A DNA stretch of 9,566 bases from NCBI GenBank assembly GCA_944325295.1, contig CALUZL010000069.1, positions 1 through 9,566 of the forward strand, written 5' to 3'. Source of the stretch: an uncultured Erysipelotrichaceae bacterium. GTDB lineage: Bacteria > Bacillota_I > Bacilli_A > Erysipelotrichales > Erysipelotrichaceae. Below are positions 1 to 6,464 of this stretch, in pieces; within the stretch, counting starts at the first letter, position 1; each line of letters starts with the position of its first letter. The translations under genes were made by a program, and so were the position numbers. The notes under the pieces are model-generated. The model saw nothing but the letters and a program-made list of their open reading frames with translations, was not told the DNA's origin and searched no databases.

Positions 1-549
1 TGTATCGTTATCTATCTTGGTCTTTGTAACGGTGCCGGCTGGGAAACGGAATTAAACGGTCGCCAGTATATTTTACTGGGGGTCGAAAAGATCATTGAAC
101 TCAATTGGCTTGATATTGCAGACATGTATGGTCTGATATTTCATGAGCTCGGTCATATCTATCAGGCGCAATATGGTGTTTTGGAGCGCACATTTAAAAA
201 TGAAAAAGATCAGATGATTTGGCAACTGTTCACTGAAGGGATAGCGATGTATTTTGAACAGTGCCTTATTGGAAACACTGACTTCTATCATCAGGATAAA
301 GATGGATGGAAAGATTTTATGAGTGAGCACGAGGCTTCACTCAAGAAAGATTTCATGGCGGATATCAAAAAAGAGGTGATACCCAAGCGCTATTTTGGCG
401 ATTGGTGTGATTATTGCGGTTATGGTGATGCCGGTTATTATCTCGGTGCCAAGTTTATCCAATGGGCTTGCAAACAAATACCTTTTGAAAAGTTAGTGAA
501 TGCCGATATCGAAGATGTTTCAAGACTTCTTGAAATTTATATGGCTTGA
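1..549 (+). CDS. Zincin-type metallopeptidase, C-terminal part (5' end outside window)
   Basis: The frame is open from the first base to the TGA at 547-549, so the start lies upstream and 182 residues are visible. HELGH at visible residues 48-52 (142-156) is an HExxH zinc site: the two His would bind zinc and Glu49 would activate water. TEGIAMYFEQ follows, with Glu79 (235-237) placed as the third ligand of a gluzincin-like site 26 residues after the second His. A later GYYLGAKFI segment resembles the conserved GY..G helix of small bacterial zincins such as DUF2268/YjaZ. I infer a peptidase but cannot name the exact family or substrate. Whether it is secreted cannot be judged because the N-terminus is missing. 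A Cys-rich patch (DWCDYCGYGDAG) lies near the C-terminus. The next gene has its own promoter just after the stop, so this gene probably ends an upstream transcription unit. Confidence 0.8.
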   Translation, partial: CIVIYLGLCNGAGWETELNGRQYILLGVEKIIELNWLDIADMYGLIFHELGHIYQAQYGVLERTFKNEKDQMIWQLFTEGIAMYFEQCLIGNTDFYHQDKDGWKDFMSEHEASLKKDFMADIKKEVIPKRYFGDWCDYCGYGDAGYYLGAKFIQWACKQIPFEKLVNADIEDVSRLLEIYMA

Positions 550-554
550 ACTTA

Positions 555-583
555 TTGATGTTTTGTCCTGATTGCGCTAAAAT
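555..583 (+). promoter_or_regulatory. Sigma-A type promoter for the yhhQ-dehydrogenase operon
   Basis: TTGATG at 555-560 and TAAAAT at 578-583 are separated by 17 bases, starting 5 bases after the metallopeptidase stop. The -35 matches the consensus at 4 of 6 positions and the -10 at 5 of 6. Transcription would start near 590, a few bases before the first arm of the candidate riboswitch, which is the placement expected for a leader regulated by attenuation. Confidence 0.55.
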
Positions 584-597
584 CAATGAGCATATGC

Positions 598-640
598 CGA
601 CAGTTCGTTTGTACCATCCTGTCGTTAAACAAAACCAGGA
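598..640 (+). promoter_or_regulatory. Candidate preQ1-I riboswitch aptamer
   Basis: A 6-bp stem P1 is formed by CGACAG (598-603) and CTGTCG (619-624). It encloses a loop that starts TTCG and ends in C just before the 3' arm. An A-rich tail follows: TTAAACAAAACCAGG (625-639). This is the preQ1-I layout, and the tail closely resembles, from memory, the Thermoanaerobacter tengcongensis aptamer tail (UUAACAAAACAAGG). The pseudoknot helix P2 could pair TTTG (608-611) with CAGG (636-639), which includes two G-U pairs and is not strong. The downstream gene encodes a YhhQ-type queuosine-precursor transporter, a known target of preQ1 riboswitches. The tail segment CCAGG (635-639) can also pair with CCTGG (658-662), the 5' arm of the terminator. 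Ligand binding would therefore free the terminator and turn expression off. The call rests on structure and context; a covariance-model search was not possible. Confidence 0.68.
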
Positions 641-652
641 CTGCTGATCAAA

Positions 653-679
653 AAGAGCCTGGCTGAAGCCGGGTTTTTA
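653..679 (+). terminator. Attenuator terminator in the yhhQ leader
   Basis: CCTGGC (658-663) and GCCGGG (668-673) form a 6-bp stem with one G-U pair around a TGAA loop, followed by five T residues (674-678). The upstream AAAGAG can extend the stem into the T run. The 5' arm is shared with a 5-bp antiterminator, CCAGG 635-639 with CCTGG 658-662, so the two structures exclude each other. It lies between the promoter at 555-583 and the GTG at 733, which fits conditional rather than simple end-of-gene termination. Confidence 0.7.
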
Positions 680-732
680 TATGAAAAGTGGTTTTGAGGT
701 ATCAAAACTTTTTTAATAGAGGAGAAGTCAGT

Positions 733-1470
733 GTGAACAGTTATTTAAAAAGAGAGATAGCGGAAACAATCGTCCTTTTTCGAAGCGTGCCCTCGATTAC
801 GGTCGCCCTTTTTTGCGTAAGCGTCGTTTCGATGAACCTTTTAGCCAATAAGACGATCTTTCAAAATGAGTGGATAGCTCTTGATGGCGGGTTTTTGATC
901 TCGTGGTTGTCTTTTTTGTGCATGGATGTCTTGACAAAACACTTTGGACCGAAAGCTTCGACAAAGATCGCGATTTTTGCGATCGGTGTTAATTTAATGA
1001 TGTGTGTCGTTTTCTATGTTGCAAGCTTTATCCCTTCATCAGCTGCTGATTACACGGCTTTCAACAGCATCTTTGGCGGGACATGGTTTATCCTTTTGGG
1101 AAGTACGATCGCTTTTATCACTTCGGCCTTTATCAATAATTTTCTAAACGATTTTATCGGTCGTTTATTAAAAGGTGACCCGGACAGTAAACGCACATTT
1201 GCCCTGAGGTGCTATACTTCAACTTTTATCGGTCAGTTTTTTGATAACCTGCTTTTTGCGATCATTGTCTTTATGGTCTTTGCCCCGATCTATTGGGAGG
1301 GATTCAGTTGGACTCTACTTCAGTGTTTCAGTTGTGCCTTAAGCGGAGCGATCCTTGAAATGCTGATGGAGATGATCTTTTCACCTTTCGCTTACAAAGT
1401 GGCAAGCATTTGGAAAAGGGATGATGTCGGAAGAGAATACATTTCAATGGTCAAAGGAGAACTGAGATGA
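733..1470 (+). CDS. yhhQ: Queuosine-precursor transporter, YhhQ/VUT family
   Basis: This is a 245-residue integral membrane protein with about six hydrophobic segments. It has the VUT-family (PF02592) signature order: MNLLANKTI (34-42), a glycine-rich turn, MDVLTKHFGPKAS (64-76) matching the family's D...E/K..G block, then INNFLNDF and RCYTSTFIGQFFDNLLFAII in the second half. YhhQ proteins import preQ0/preQ1, and some import queuine or queuosine, for modification of tRNA position 34. I chose the GTG at 733 because AGAGGAG (718-724) sits 8 bases upstream. The frame stays open to a GTG at 688, but that start has no ribosome binding site and overlaps the region just after the attenuator. The stop overlaps the start of the next gene (ATGA). 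The preceding candidate preQ1 switch supports the substrate. No other queuosine gene is in the window, so de novo synthesis versus salvage cannot be judged. Confidence 0.85.
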   Translation: MNSYLKREIAETIVLFRSVPSITVALFCVSVVSMNLLANKTIFQNEWIALDGGFLISWLSFLCMDVLTKHFGPKASTKIAIFAIGVNLMMCVVFYVASFIPSSAADYTAFNSIFGGTWFILLGSTIAFITSAFINNFLNDFIGRLLKGDPDSKRTFALRCYTSTFIGQFFDNLLFAIIVFMVFAPIYWEGFSWTLLQCFSCALSGAILEMLMEMIFSPFAYKVASIWKRDDVGREYISMVKGELR

Positions 1471-2117
1471 AAGTATTGATAACCGGATCAAGCAGAGGGA
1501 TCGGCAAAGCCATCGCCGAGCGTTTTATTAAAGAGGGGCATGATGTAATTGGTTTTGACAAAAAGCCAGGATCGATCCAAAACGACAAGTATGAACACTA
1601 CATCGTCGATATCTGTGACTTCGATAAATTACCGGATCTAAAAGATATCGATATTTTGATCAACAATGCCGGTACGCAAAATGAAAACGACATCGATACC
1701 AATCTCAAAGCTTTGATCAACATGACTGAGTTATATGGTATTCACAAGGGCATCAAAGCCATCCTCAACATCGGCTCAGCCAGTGGTCATACGGGAAGCG
1801 AGTTTCCCGAGTATTGCGCAAGCAAGGGCGGCGTTATCGCCTATACCAAAAACGTTGCTCTGCGCATCGCTGAATATGGCGCTGTCTGCAACAGCCTCGA
1901 TCCCGGAGGAGTCATCACCCCTATGAATGCCTGTGTAATCGAGGATGAAAAGTTGTGGTCAAAGATCATGGACGAGACACCTTTAAGACGTTGGGCGACC
2001 TGCGAAGAGATCGCTGAGTGGGCGTACTTTCTGACTGTCGTCAATCGTTTTGCCACCGGTCAGAGCATCGTAGTGGATGGCGGTGAGATGATCAATTACA
2101 ACTTTATATGGAAGTAA
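1467..2117 (+). CDS. Short-chain dehydrogenase/reductase (SDR)
   Basis: This 216-residue, classical-type SDR is shorter than the usual 240-260. It has a Rossmann TGSSRGIG (6-13), Asp31 at the end of strand 2 (which favours NAD over NADP), NNAG (66-69), Asn79, Ser104 in NIGSAS, and the catalytic YCASK with Tyr116 and Lys120. The C-terminus has the usual GQSIVVDGG. The catalytic set is complete, so it should be active. The missing length lies mainly between NNAG and the catalytic Ser, where the helical region is short. The substrate cannot be told from sequence. It starts in a 4-base ATGA overlap with the transporter stop and has its own AAAGGAG (1453-1459), so the two are cotranscribed and would share the riboswitch. 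Its 3' end is followed by 87 bases before the next gene, with no clear terminator. Confidence 0.9.
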   Translation: MKVLITGSSRGIGKAIAERFIKEGHDVIGFDKKPGSIQNDKYEHYIVDICDFDKLPDLKDIDILINNAGTQNENDIDTNLKALINMTELYGIHKGIKAILNIGSASGHTGSEFPEYCASKGGVIAYTKNVALRIAEYGAVCNSLDPGGVITPMNACVIEDEKLWSKIMDETPLRRWATCEEIAEWAYFLTVVNRFATGQSIVVDGGEMINYNFIWK

Positions 2118-2174
2118 TATTAAAGTTAGAAATAACAAATCTCGATCATATTATTTTTTATTGTTGAATAAGTC

Positions 2175-2183
2175 TGTTATATT
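2175..2183 (+). promoter_or_regulatory. Extended -10 promoter for the O-acetylation operon
   Basis: TGTTATATT gives a TG one base upstream of TATATT (2178-2183), an extended -10 element that can work with a weak -35. The bases at the -35 distance (TTTTTA, 2155-2160) match the consensus poorly. Transcription would start near 2190, just ahead of the GGAGG (2194-2198) of the lipoprotein gene, leaving a short leader. AT-rich sequence precedes it. Confidence 0.45.
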
Positions 2184-2204
2184 AATACGGCATGGAGGAA
2201 GAAA

Positions 2205-2675
2205 ATGAAAAAGTTATTTTTAGGAATATTAATGGTCATGATGCTGACACTTAGCGCTTGCTCGAAAGACACTGACAATGTCCTTGATGATATGTCGCTA
2301 AATGAGATCATGGACAAATTATACGAAGGGTTCAGTGAAGATGAACTGCCGATGTTTGGTGATTATGTGACTGTCACCGACGAGAATGTTAATTGGTATC
2401 TCGGGCTAGATAAATGTGACTTTAAAGAAGCGATCGCCAATGAAGCATTGATCAGCTCGATTGCACACTCAGTCGTCTTGATCCGCGCTGACCAGGGTCA
2501 GGATATCGAGGCCCTCAAAGAGGAGATTCGCTCACACATCGATACAAATAAATGGATCTGTGTCGGTATCGATCCGCAGGATCTTGTGATCGAAAATCGT
2601 GGCGATGTCGTCTTGGTCGTCGTCGATGCTCTGGGAATTGCTGATAAGATCGTTACGAATTTCGAAAATATCTGA
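2205..2675 (+). CDS. DUF4358-like lipoprotein
   Basis: A 156-residue protein starts with a lipoprotein signal: MKK, a hydrophobic stretch, then lipobox LSAC with Cys19 as the lipidated residue. The mature protein would sit on the outer face of the membrane. The remaining ~135 residues are acidic and soluble. They contain a SVVLIRADQGQDIEALKEEI stretch and a KWICVGI segment followed by hydrophobic strands, which I recognise as DUF4358-like. Such proteins often sit beside MBOAT and DHHW genes in clostridia. No catalytic residues are evident, and the function of the family is unknown. GGAGG (2194-2198) lies 6 bases before the ATG. The stop overlaps the MBOAT start by one base (TGATG), so translation of the two is probably coupled. 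I infer an accessory role in the surface O-acetylation complex. Confidence 0.72.
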   Translation: MKKLFLGILMVMMLTLSACSKDTDNVLDDMSLNEIMDKLYEGFSEDELPMFGDYVTVTDENVNWYLGLDKCDFKEAIANEALISSIAHSVVLIRADQGQDIEALKEEIRSHIDTNKWICVGIDPQDLVIENRGDVVLVVVDALGIADKIVTNFENI

Positions 2676-4015
2676 TGGTCTTTTCCAGTGTAACCTTTAT
2701 CTTTTATTTTTTACCACTCGTCATTGCTCTATACGCTCTGGCTAAAGGAGCGTATAAGAATGGCGTTTTACTTATAGCGTCATTATTCTTTTACTTTTAT
2801 GGTGAAGGAGTGATGACTTTTGTCTTGTTGTTTGTCATGATTTTTAGCTTTGCCTATGCCAAACTTTTAGAGAAAAGAAAGACAAAGCTGTATCTTGCGG
2901 TGGGGCTAATAATCTGTTTTCTGCCTTTGATCTACTATAAGTACAGTTCTTTTATACTGGAAAACTTCGGTATCATCTACCGAGTAGCTCTGCCACTGGG
3001 CATATCTTTTTTCAGCTTTCAAGCGTCAAGTTATCTCATTGATGTCTATCGGGGCGATGTCAGTGCTTCACATTCGCTTTTGAATTATGGAACCTATCTG
3101 ACTTTCTTTGGACAATTGGTAGCCGGACCGATCGTTCGCTATGAGACCATTGCCAAAGAGGTAAAGAAAGAGCGCCCGTACAATGAAGATGATGTCTATT
3201 CGGGCCTTAGACGTTTTGTGATCGGTCTTGGTAAGAAATGTATTCTGGCAAATACGCTGGGAGCGTGCGCAAGTGCGATCAGTACCTATGATGAAGGGAT
3301 GATCCTTTGGCTTATCAGTATCCTTGAGACCTTACAACTATATTTTGATTTCAGTGCATATAGCGATATGGCTATCGGTCTTGGCCTTTTCTTTGGCTTC
3401 CATTTCTTGGAAAATTTCGACTACCCACTCTGTGCGGTATCGATCAGAAATTTCTGGCAGCGCTGGCACATGAGTTTAGGCACTTGGTTTAAAGACTATG
3501 TTTACTTTCCCCTTGGTGGATCGCGTTGTGCACCTTTGGTAAATATTCGCAATCTGTTAGTCGTATGGCTGCTAACAGGCTTATGGCATGGCGCCGCTTG
3601 GAATTTTGTTTTCTGGGGATTATATTTTGGAGCGGTCATCATCTTAGAGCGCTATACGCCCCTAAAAAAGATCGTTGAAGTCAAATATTTAAATCATCTT
3701 TACACAATTTTTGTCGTCCTTGTCGGTTTTGTCTTTTTCAATCACGGCGATGATCCCTTAGGTTTTATCGTCAAGATGTTCGACTTTAGTGATTTTATAA
3801 GTCCGGTAGCTCTATACTACCTTAAAAGTTATGCTGTTTTGATCATTTTGGCAGCACTTGCCGCAACGCCGCTTCCAAAGATGATCTATAAACGCTACAG
3901 TCGCTTAGCTGCCTCTAAAGTCTTTGAACCTATTGGTATCTTTGTCTTGTTTATCGCGGCACTGGCTTACCTTGTCGGTTCCGGATTTAATCCGTTTTTA
4001 TATTTTAGGTTTTGA
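2675..4015 (+). CDS. MBOAT-family membrane O-acyltransferase (AlgI/PatA-like)
   Basis: This 446-residue polytopic protein has about ten or more membrane segments. It begins MVFSSVTFIFYFLPL, the usual N-terminus of the family. The MBOAT core is clear: LGISFFSFQASSYLIDVYRG, FGQLVAGPIVRY, LYFDFSAYSDMAIGLGLFFGF, NFWQRWHMSLGTWFKDYVYFPLGGSR with His265, and TGLWHGAAWNFVFWGLYFG with His305, the invariant catalytic-channel His. Family members move acetyl groups from cytosolic acetyl-CoA through the membrane to an extracytoplasmic acetyltransferase that modifies a polysaccharide or other surface polymer. Length and motifs are normal. There is no ribosome binding site before the ATG, which overlaps the preceding stop (TGATG), so expression should depend on translation of the lipoprotein gene. 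The next gene is its probable extracellular partner. The polymer modified cannot be told from this window. Confidence 0.93.
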   Translation: MVFSSVTFIFYFLPLVIALYALAKGAYKNGVLLIASLFFYFYGEGVMTFVLLFVMIFSFAYAKLLEKRKTKLYLAVGLIICFLPLIYYKYSSFILENFGIIYRVALPLGISFFSFQASSYLIDVYRGDVSASHSLLNYGTYLTFFGQLVAGPIVRYETIAKEVKKERPYNEDDVYSGLRRFVIGLGKKCILANTLGACASAISTYDEGMILWLISILETLQLYFDFSAYSDMAIGLGLFFGFHFLENFDYPLCAVSIRNFWQRWHMSLGTWFKDYVYFPLGGSRCAPLVNIRNLLVVWLLTGLWHGAAWNFVFWGLYFGAVIILERYTPLKKIVEVKYLNHLYTIFVVLVGFVFFNHGDDPLGFIVKMFDFSDFISPVALYYLKSYAVLIILAALAATPLPKMIYKRYSRLAASKVFEPIGIFVLFIAALAYLVGSGFNPFLYFRF

Positions 4016-4017
4016 TC

Positions 4018-5076
4018 ATGTATAAGAAGATAACGATTATTTGTTTTTTGGTATTTGCGATCGCTATCTCGCTTATGACGATTTTAAACAGAGATACGAT
4101 CTCCTATCTGGAAAGGCGCAAGCTCAAAGAGTTCCCGAAAGTTGAATTGTCCGATCCGGATTTCTATGCCGATCTCGATGACTATTTGACAGACCACCTC
4201 GCTTTTAGAGATCTTTTCATCAAGACAGAAAACCTCACGAACAAATACGTCTTAAAGATGAGCGATAACGATGGTGTTTATTCTGACGGCGGCTATCTTT
4301 TCGATATCCTTATAAAAGATGAAAAATCGCTAAACAATCTGATCCAAAAGACTAACGATCTGAAAAATACGTATTTTAGTGATCGCGACGTCTATTTTGT
4401 CGCCATACCGCGAAAGAATGATTACAGTGCCAGATATTTTCCACTCGATCTGCGCTTTGCGGAATTTGTGGATGATTTGCGTCAGGGATTAGATATGCGA
4501 TTTATCGATATCAGTGAGCTTTTGCGTCTTGATGCCTATTATCATACCGATATCCATTGGTCACAAGATAAACTTATGGATATTGCAAGGTATATCTGCG
4601 AAATGATGGGTGATGAGTTTGTCGAGTTTGATGCTCATATCAAAAAGACCGGCCCTTTATATGGATCGCTGTATTCGCACTCATTTTATGATATCGGCGC
4701 TGAAGAGATAACTTATATCGATTACGACATGAGTGGGGTAAAGGTCTACGATCTTGAAAGCGACAGCTATATAGCGGTCTATGATCTGAGCGCAATAAAT
4801 CATCCTGATGCCTATGATCTGTTTTTGGGCGGACCCAGTGCCTATTTAAAGATAACCAACGCAAATGTTACAAACGGCCAAAAATTGATAGTATTCAGGG
4901 ATTCGTTTGCTTCAGCACTCCTACCGCTTTTGATACCATCCTATGAGACCATTGAGGTCATCGATCTTCGCTATTATAGTGAGAGCTTGCTCAGTGAGTT
5001 AGACTTGATAGAAGGGGCAAAGGTATTATATATTTATGGTACCGAATTTATAAATCAAAGCGGTGCTTTGCGTTAG
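4018..5076 (+). CDS. DHHW-family protein, AlgJ/AlgX-like SGNH acetyltransferase
   Basis: This 352-residue protein has one N-terminal hydrophobic segment (about residues 3-22) that acts as signal anchor, so the rest is extracytoplasmic. YYHTDIHW carries Asp178, His180 and Trp181, the DxHW block after which the family is named; here the first His of DHHW is Ile. FRDSF near the C-terminus supplies Ser296, the likely nucleophile of the SGNH-type triad. DHHW/AlgJ/AlgX proteins take the acetyl group delivered by an MBOAT partner and place it on a surface glycan. ATG 4018 is preferred over the in-frame TTG at 4012: AGG (4007-4009) lies 8 bases upstream of the ATG but only 2 from the TTG. The gap to the MBOAT stop is 2 bases. 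The next gene follows after 9 bases. Confidence 0.85.
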   Translation: MYKKITIICFLVFAIAISLMTILNRDTISYLERRKLKEFPKVELSDPDFYADLDDYLTDHLAFRDLFIKTENLTNKYVLKMSDNDGVYSDGGYLFDILIKDEKSLNNLIQKTNDLKNTYFSDRDVYFVAIPRKNDYSARYFPLDLRFAEFVDDLRQGLDMRFIDISELLRLDAYYHTDIHWSQDKLMDIARYICEMMGDEFVEFDAHIKKTGPLYGSLYSHSFYDIGAEEITYIDYDMSGVKVYDLESDSYIAVYDLSAINHPDAYDLFLGGPSAYLKITNANVTNGQKLIVFRDSFASALLPLLIPSYETIEVIDLRYYSESLLSELDLIEGAKVLYIYGTEFINQSGALR

Positions 5077-5085
5077 GAGGAAAGT

Positions 5086-5625
5086 ATGGATCTCGAATTG
5101 ATAAGACCGAGTGATGAGTATAAAGACAAGATCGTAGAAATGATCGAGGAATGGTCCAAATATAATACCGACCATTCAAAAGCGAACAGGTCGCCATCAG
5201 CTATCTTCAAAGGTGATGTCCATAATTTTACGGATTATATGGAAAAGATCGATGTCAAAGAGCCCAAAGAGGGCCGCGTCCCGTCTACGGTTTTCTTTTG
5301 TTTAGACAAAGAAAAAGACTTGATCGTCGGCGCTTTGAGCATCAGGCATTACTTGAACGATGCTCTACTAAAAACCGGTGGTCATATCGGCGATGGCATC
5401 AGACCGAGTCAAAGAAATAAAGGTTATGGGAAAGCGATGATCAACAAAGCACTTGGCGAATGCAAACGGCTTGGTATTGACAGGGTCTTGATGGTCTGTG
5501 ATAAGGACAATGTCGCTTCGGCAAAGACGATAATTGCCAATGGCTGTATCTTAGAAAACGAGATCGAAGTCGACGGCAAGATCGTATCGCGCTATTGGAT
5601 CGATCTTAAAGATAGCGGGTGCTGA
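5086..5625 (+). CDS. GNAT-family N-acetyltransferase (COG3981-like)
   Basis: This 179-residue cytosolic acetyltransferase has the acetyl-CoA binding motif A as GDGIRPSQRNKGYGKAM (103-118), with the pyrophosphate loop around R110 to G115. Then come LMVCDKDNVASAKTIIANGCILENE, the typical GNAT strand 5 and helix 4, and a terminal strand RYWIDL. The layout matches predicted acetyltransferases of the COG3981 type (about 170-180 residues), so it looks complete. The substrate is unknown. AGGAGG (5075-5080) overlaps the stop of the DHHW gene and sits 5 bases before the ATG, so it is the last gene of that operon. Whether it serves the O-acetylation machine or is a passenger cannot be decided. Its last 20 bases overlap the 3' end of the convergent hydrolase gene. 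Confidence 0.88.
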   Translation: MDLELIRPSDEYKDKIVEMIEEWSKYNTDHSKANRSPSAIFKGDVHNFTDYMEKIDVKEPKEGRVPSTVFFCLDKEKDLIVGALSIRHYLNDALLKTGGHIGDGIRPSQRNKGYGKAMINKALGECKRLGIDRVLMVCDKDNVASAKTIIANGCILENEIEVDGKIVSRYWIDLKDSGC

Positions 5626-6370
5626 AAGATGTCGTCTCAGCCAAGACGCTTTCGGCGATCTCGTTTTGGTCGAGGATCGAAAAGGTATGGTCACCATCAT
5701 TGATGATGACCTTTTTTATTGGCATGTGCGCGTTTTTTAGGATCGTAGCTATTAGATCCTGGGTGATTAGCTGATCGTTTTTACCGAAGATAAAAAGCGA
5801 GGGGATAACTACTTTAGAAAGTGACCTGAGTGAGTTGTCATTTGAAAGGTCGTCAAAAAATTTACGGGGTAAAATCAAATCATCGCGCCAGGGAAAGGCT
5901 ATGGCCGCTTTGTCTGTTTTTAAAAGCTGTTCACTGCATTCGTTTAGATAGTTTTGAAAAAGGCCGGTTCCATCTTGGATCGCTCCGGACCAGGATATGA
6001 AGATCTTAAACGGTATGTCTTTCATGGTAGCCAAAGCGATACGTGCTCCTAAAGAGAATCCTAAAATACCGATCCTTTGAAAACTGTTTTCTCTCAGATA
6101 GGAGTAAACATATTTGGTGTCTTCGACCATATTCTCAAAATGGCGCTCTAAGACATCAGCGCTGCTTTTACCGCATCCGGCAAGATCAAAACGCAGCGAC
6201 GAAATGCCTTTAGTAGCCAATATGGCAGCCAACTTTTTAAACATATCCCCGACTTCGTCTCGGTTTGAGCCAAAACCATGAACCAAGATCAGCACTTTAT
6301 CGGTGGAACATCTGTTTAAGATGCACTGAATTTCATGTCCTTTGGTCTTGATGGCAAATACTTCATTCAT
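5606..6370 (-). CDS. Alpha/beta hydrolase (serine hydrolase)
   Basis: This 254-residue cytosolic protein has no signal peptide. The fold landmarks are in order: LVHGFGSN (29-36) with the oxyanion-hole HGFG, LRFDLAGCGKS (59-69), the nucleophile elbow GFSLGA with Ser106, an acid residue in FGKNDQ (Asp199), and GDHTF with His228. It resembles the small esterase/acyl-peptidase-like hydrolases of COG1073 and related groups; the substrate is unknown. A short lid region around residues 130-180 separates the nucleophile from the acid. The ATG at 6370 has no ribosome binding site, and a perfect TATAAT lies 11 bases upstream, so the transcript may be nearly leaderless. The 3' end overlaps the convergent GNAT gene by 20 bases and contains that operon's terminator. 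No clear terminator of its own is visible. Confidence 0.9.
   Translation of the reverse strand: MNEVFAIKTKGHEIQCILNRCSTDKVLILVHGFGSNRDEVGDMFKKLAAILATKGISSLRFDLAGCGKSSADVLERHFENMVEDTKYVYSYLRENSFQRIGILGFSLGARIALATMKDIPFKIFISWSGAIQDGTGLFQNYLNECSEQLLKTDKAAIAFPWRDDLILPRKFFDDLSNDNSLRSLSKVVIPSLFIFGKNDQLITQDLIATILKNAHMPIKKVIINDGDHTFSILDQNEIAESVLAETTSFSTRYL
5689..5717 (+). terminator. Rho-independent terminator of the O-acetylation operon, inside the antisense hydrolase gene
   Basis: The arms 5689-5698 and 5702-5711 form a stem of 9 pairs with one C/A mismatch and a 3-base loop, followed by six T residues (5712-5717). It lies 63 bases after the GNAT stop and is well formed for plus-strand transcripts only. 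On the minus strand the same bases encode the hydrolase segment from VIINDGD to the catalytic His228, whose codon is 5687-5689. Confidence 0.75.
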
Positions 6371-6381
6371 ATACTAGATTC

Positions 6382-6412
6382 ATTATACAATAGATACAAT
6401 TAAAGGTCGCAA
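6382..6412 (-). promoter_or_regulatory. Promoter of the hydrolase gene, nearly leaderless
   Basis: Reading the minus strand, TATAAT (6387-6382) is a perfect -10. TTGCGA (6412-6407) is a possible -35 with a long 19-base spacer. The start codon at 6370 is 11 bases past the -10, so transcription would begin about 4-6 bases before the ATG. This -35 lies within 3 bases of the -35 of the divergent plus-strand promoter. Confidence 0.45.
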
Positions 6413-6414
6413 GA

Positions 6415-6444
6415 TTGTAAAAATCGGTGCTGATATGGCATAAT
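6415..6444 (+). promoter_or_regulatory. Promoter of the TM2-DUF2752 pair
   Basis: TTGTAA (6415-6420), an 18-base spacer and CATAAT (6439-6444) form the core. TG at 6436-6437 supplies an extended -10 (TGGCATAAT). The expected start is near 6451, at the edge of the ribosome binding site AAAGGAGAGG (6451-6460), leaving a very short leader before the ATG at 6465. Confidence 0.45.
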
Positions 6445-6464
6445 ATCTAAAAAGGAGAGGTCAA

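Noticed and set aside
565..641. Possible outer helix GTCCTG (565-570) with CAGGAC (636-641), giving a three-way junction
   Set aside because: The 5' strand lies inside the promoter, upstream of the predicted transcript start, so it would not be in the RNA.
681..716. ATG-started 11-codon ORF just after the attenuator, as a leader peptide
   Set aside because: No ribosome binding site, and no run of codons that would make sense for attenuation; the T run of the terminator directly precedes it.
688..732. GTG at 688 as an earlier start for the YhhQ transporter
   Set aside because: It has no ribosome binding site and would add 15 residues ahead of the family N-terminus. The GTG at 733 has AGAGGAG at correct spacing.
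2118..2174. Possible terminator after the SDR gene (GTTA/TAAC with T-rich sequence downstream)
   Set aside because: The stem is only 4 bp of mostly A-T pairs and is not adjacent to the T run.
4012..4017. TTG at 4012 as start of the DHHW protein
   Set aside because: Only 2 bases from the AGG; the ATG at 4018 is better spaced and directly precedes the signal anchor.
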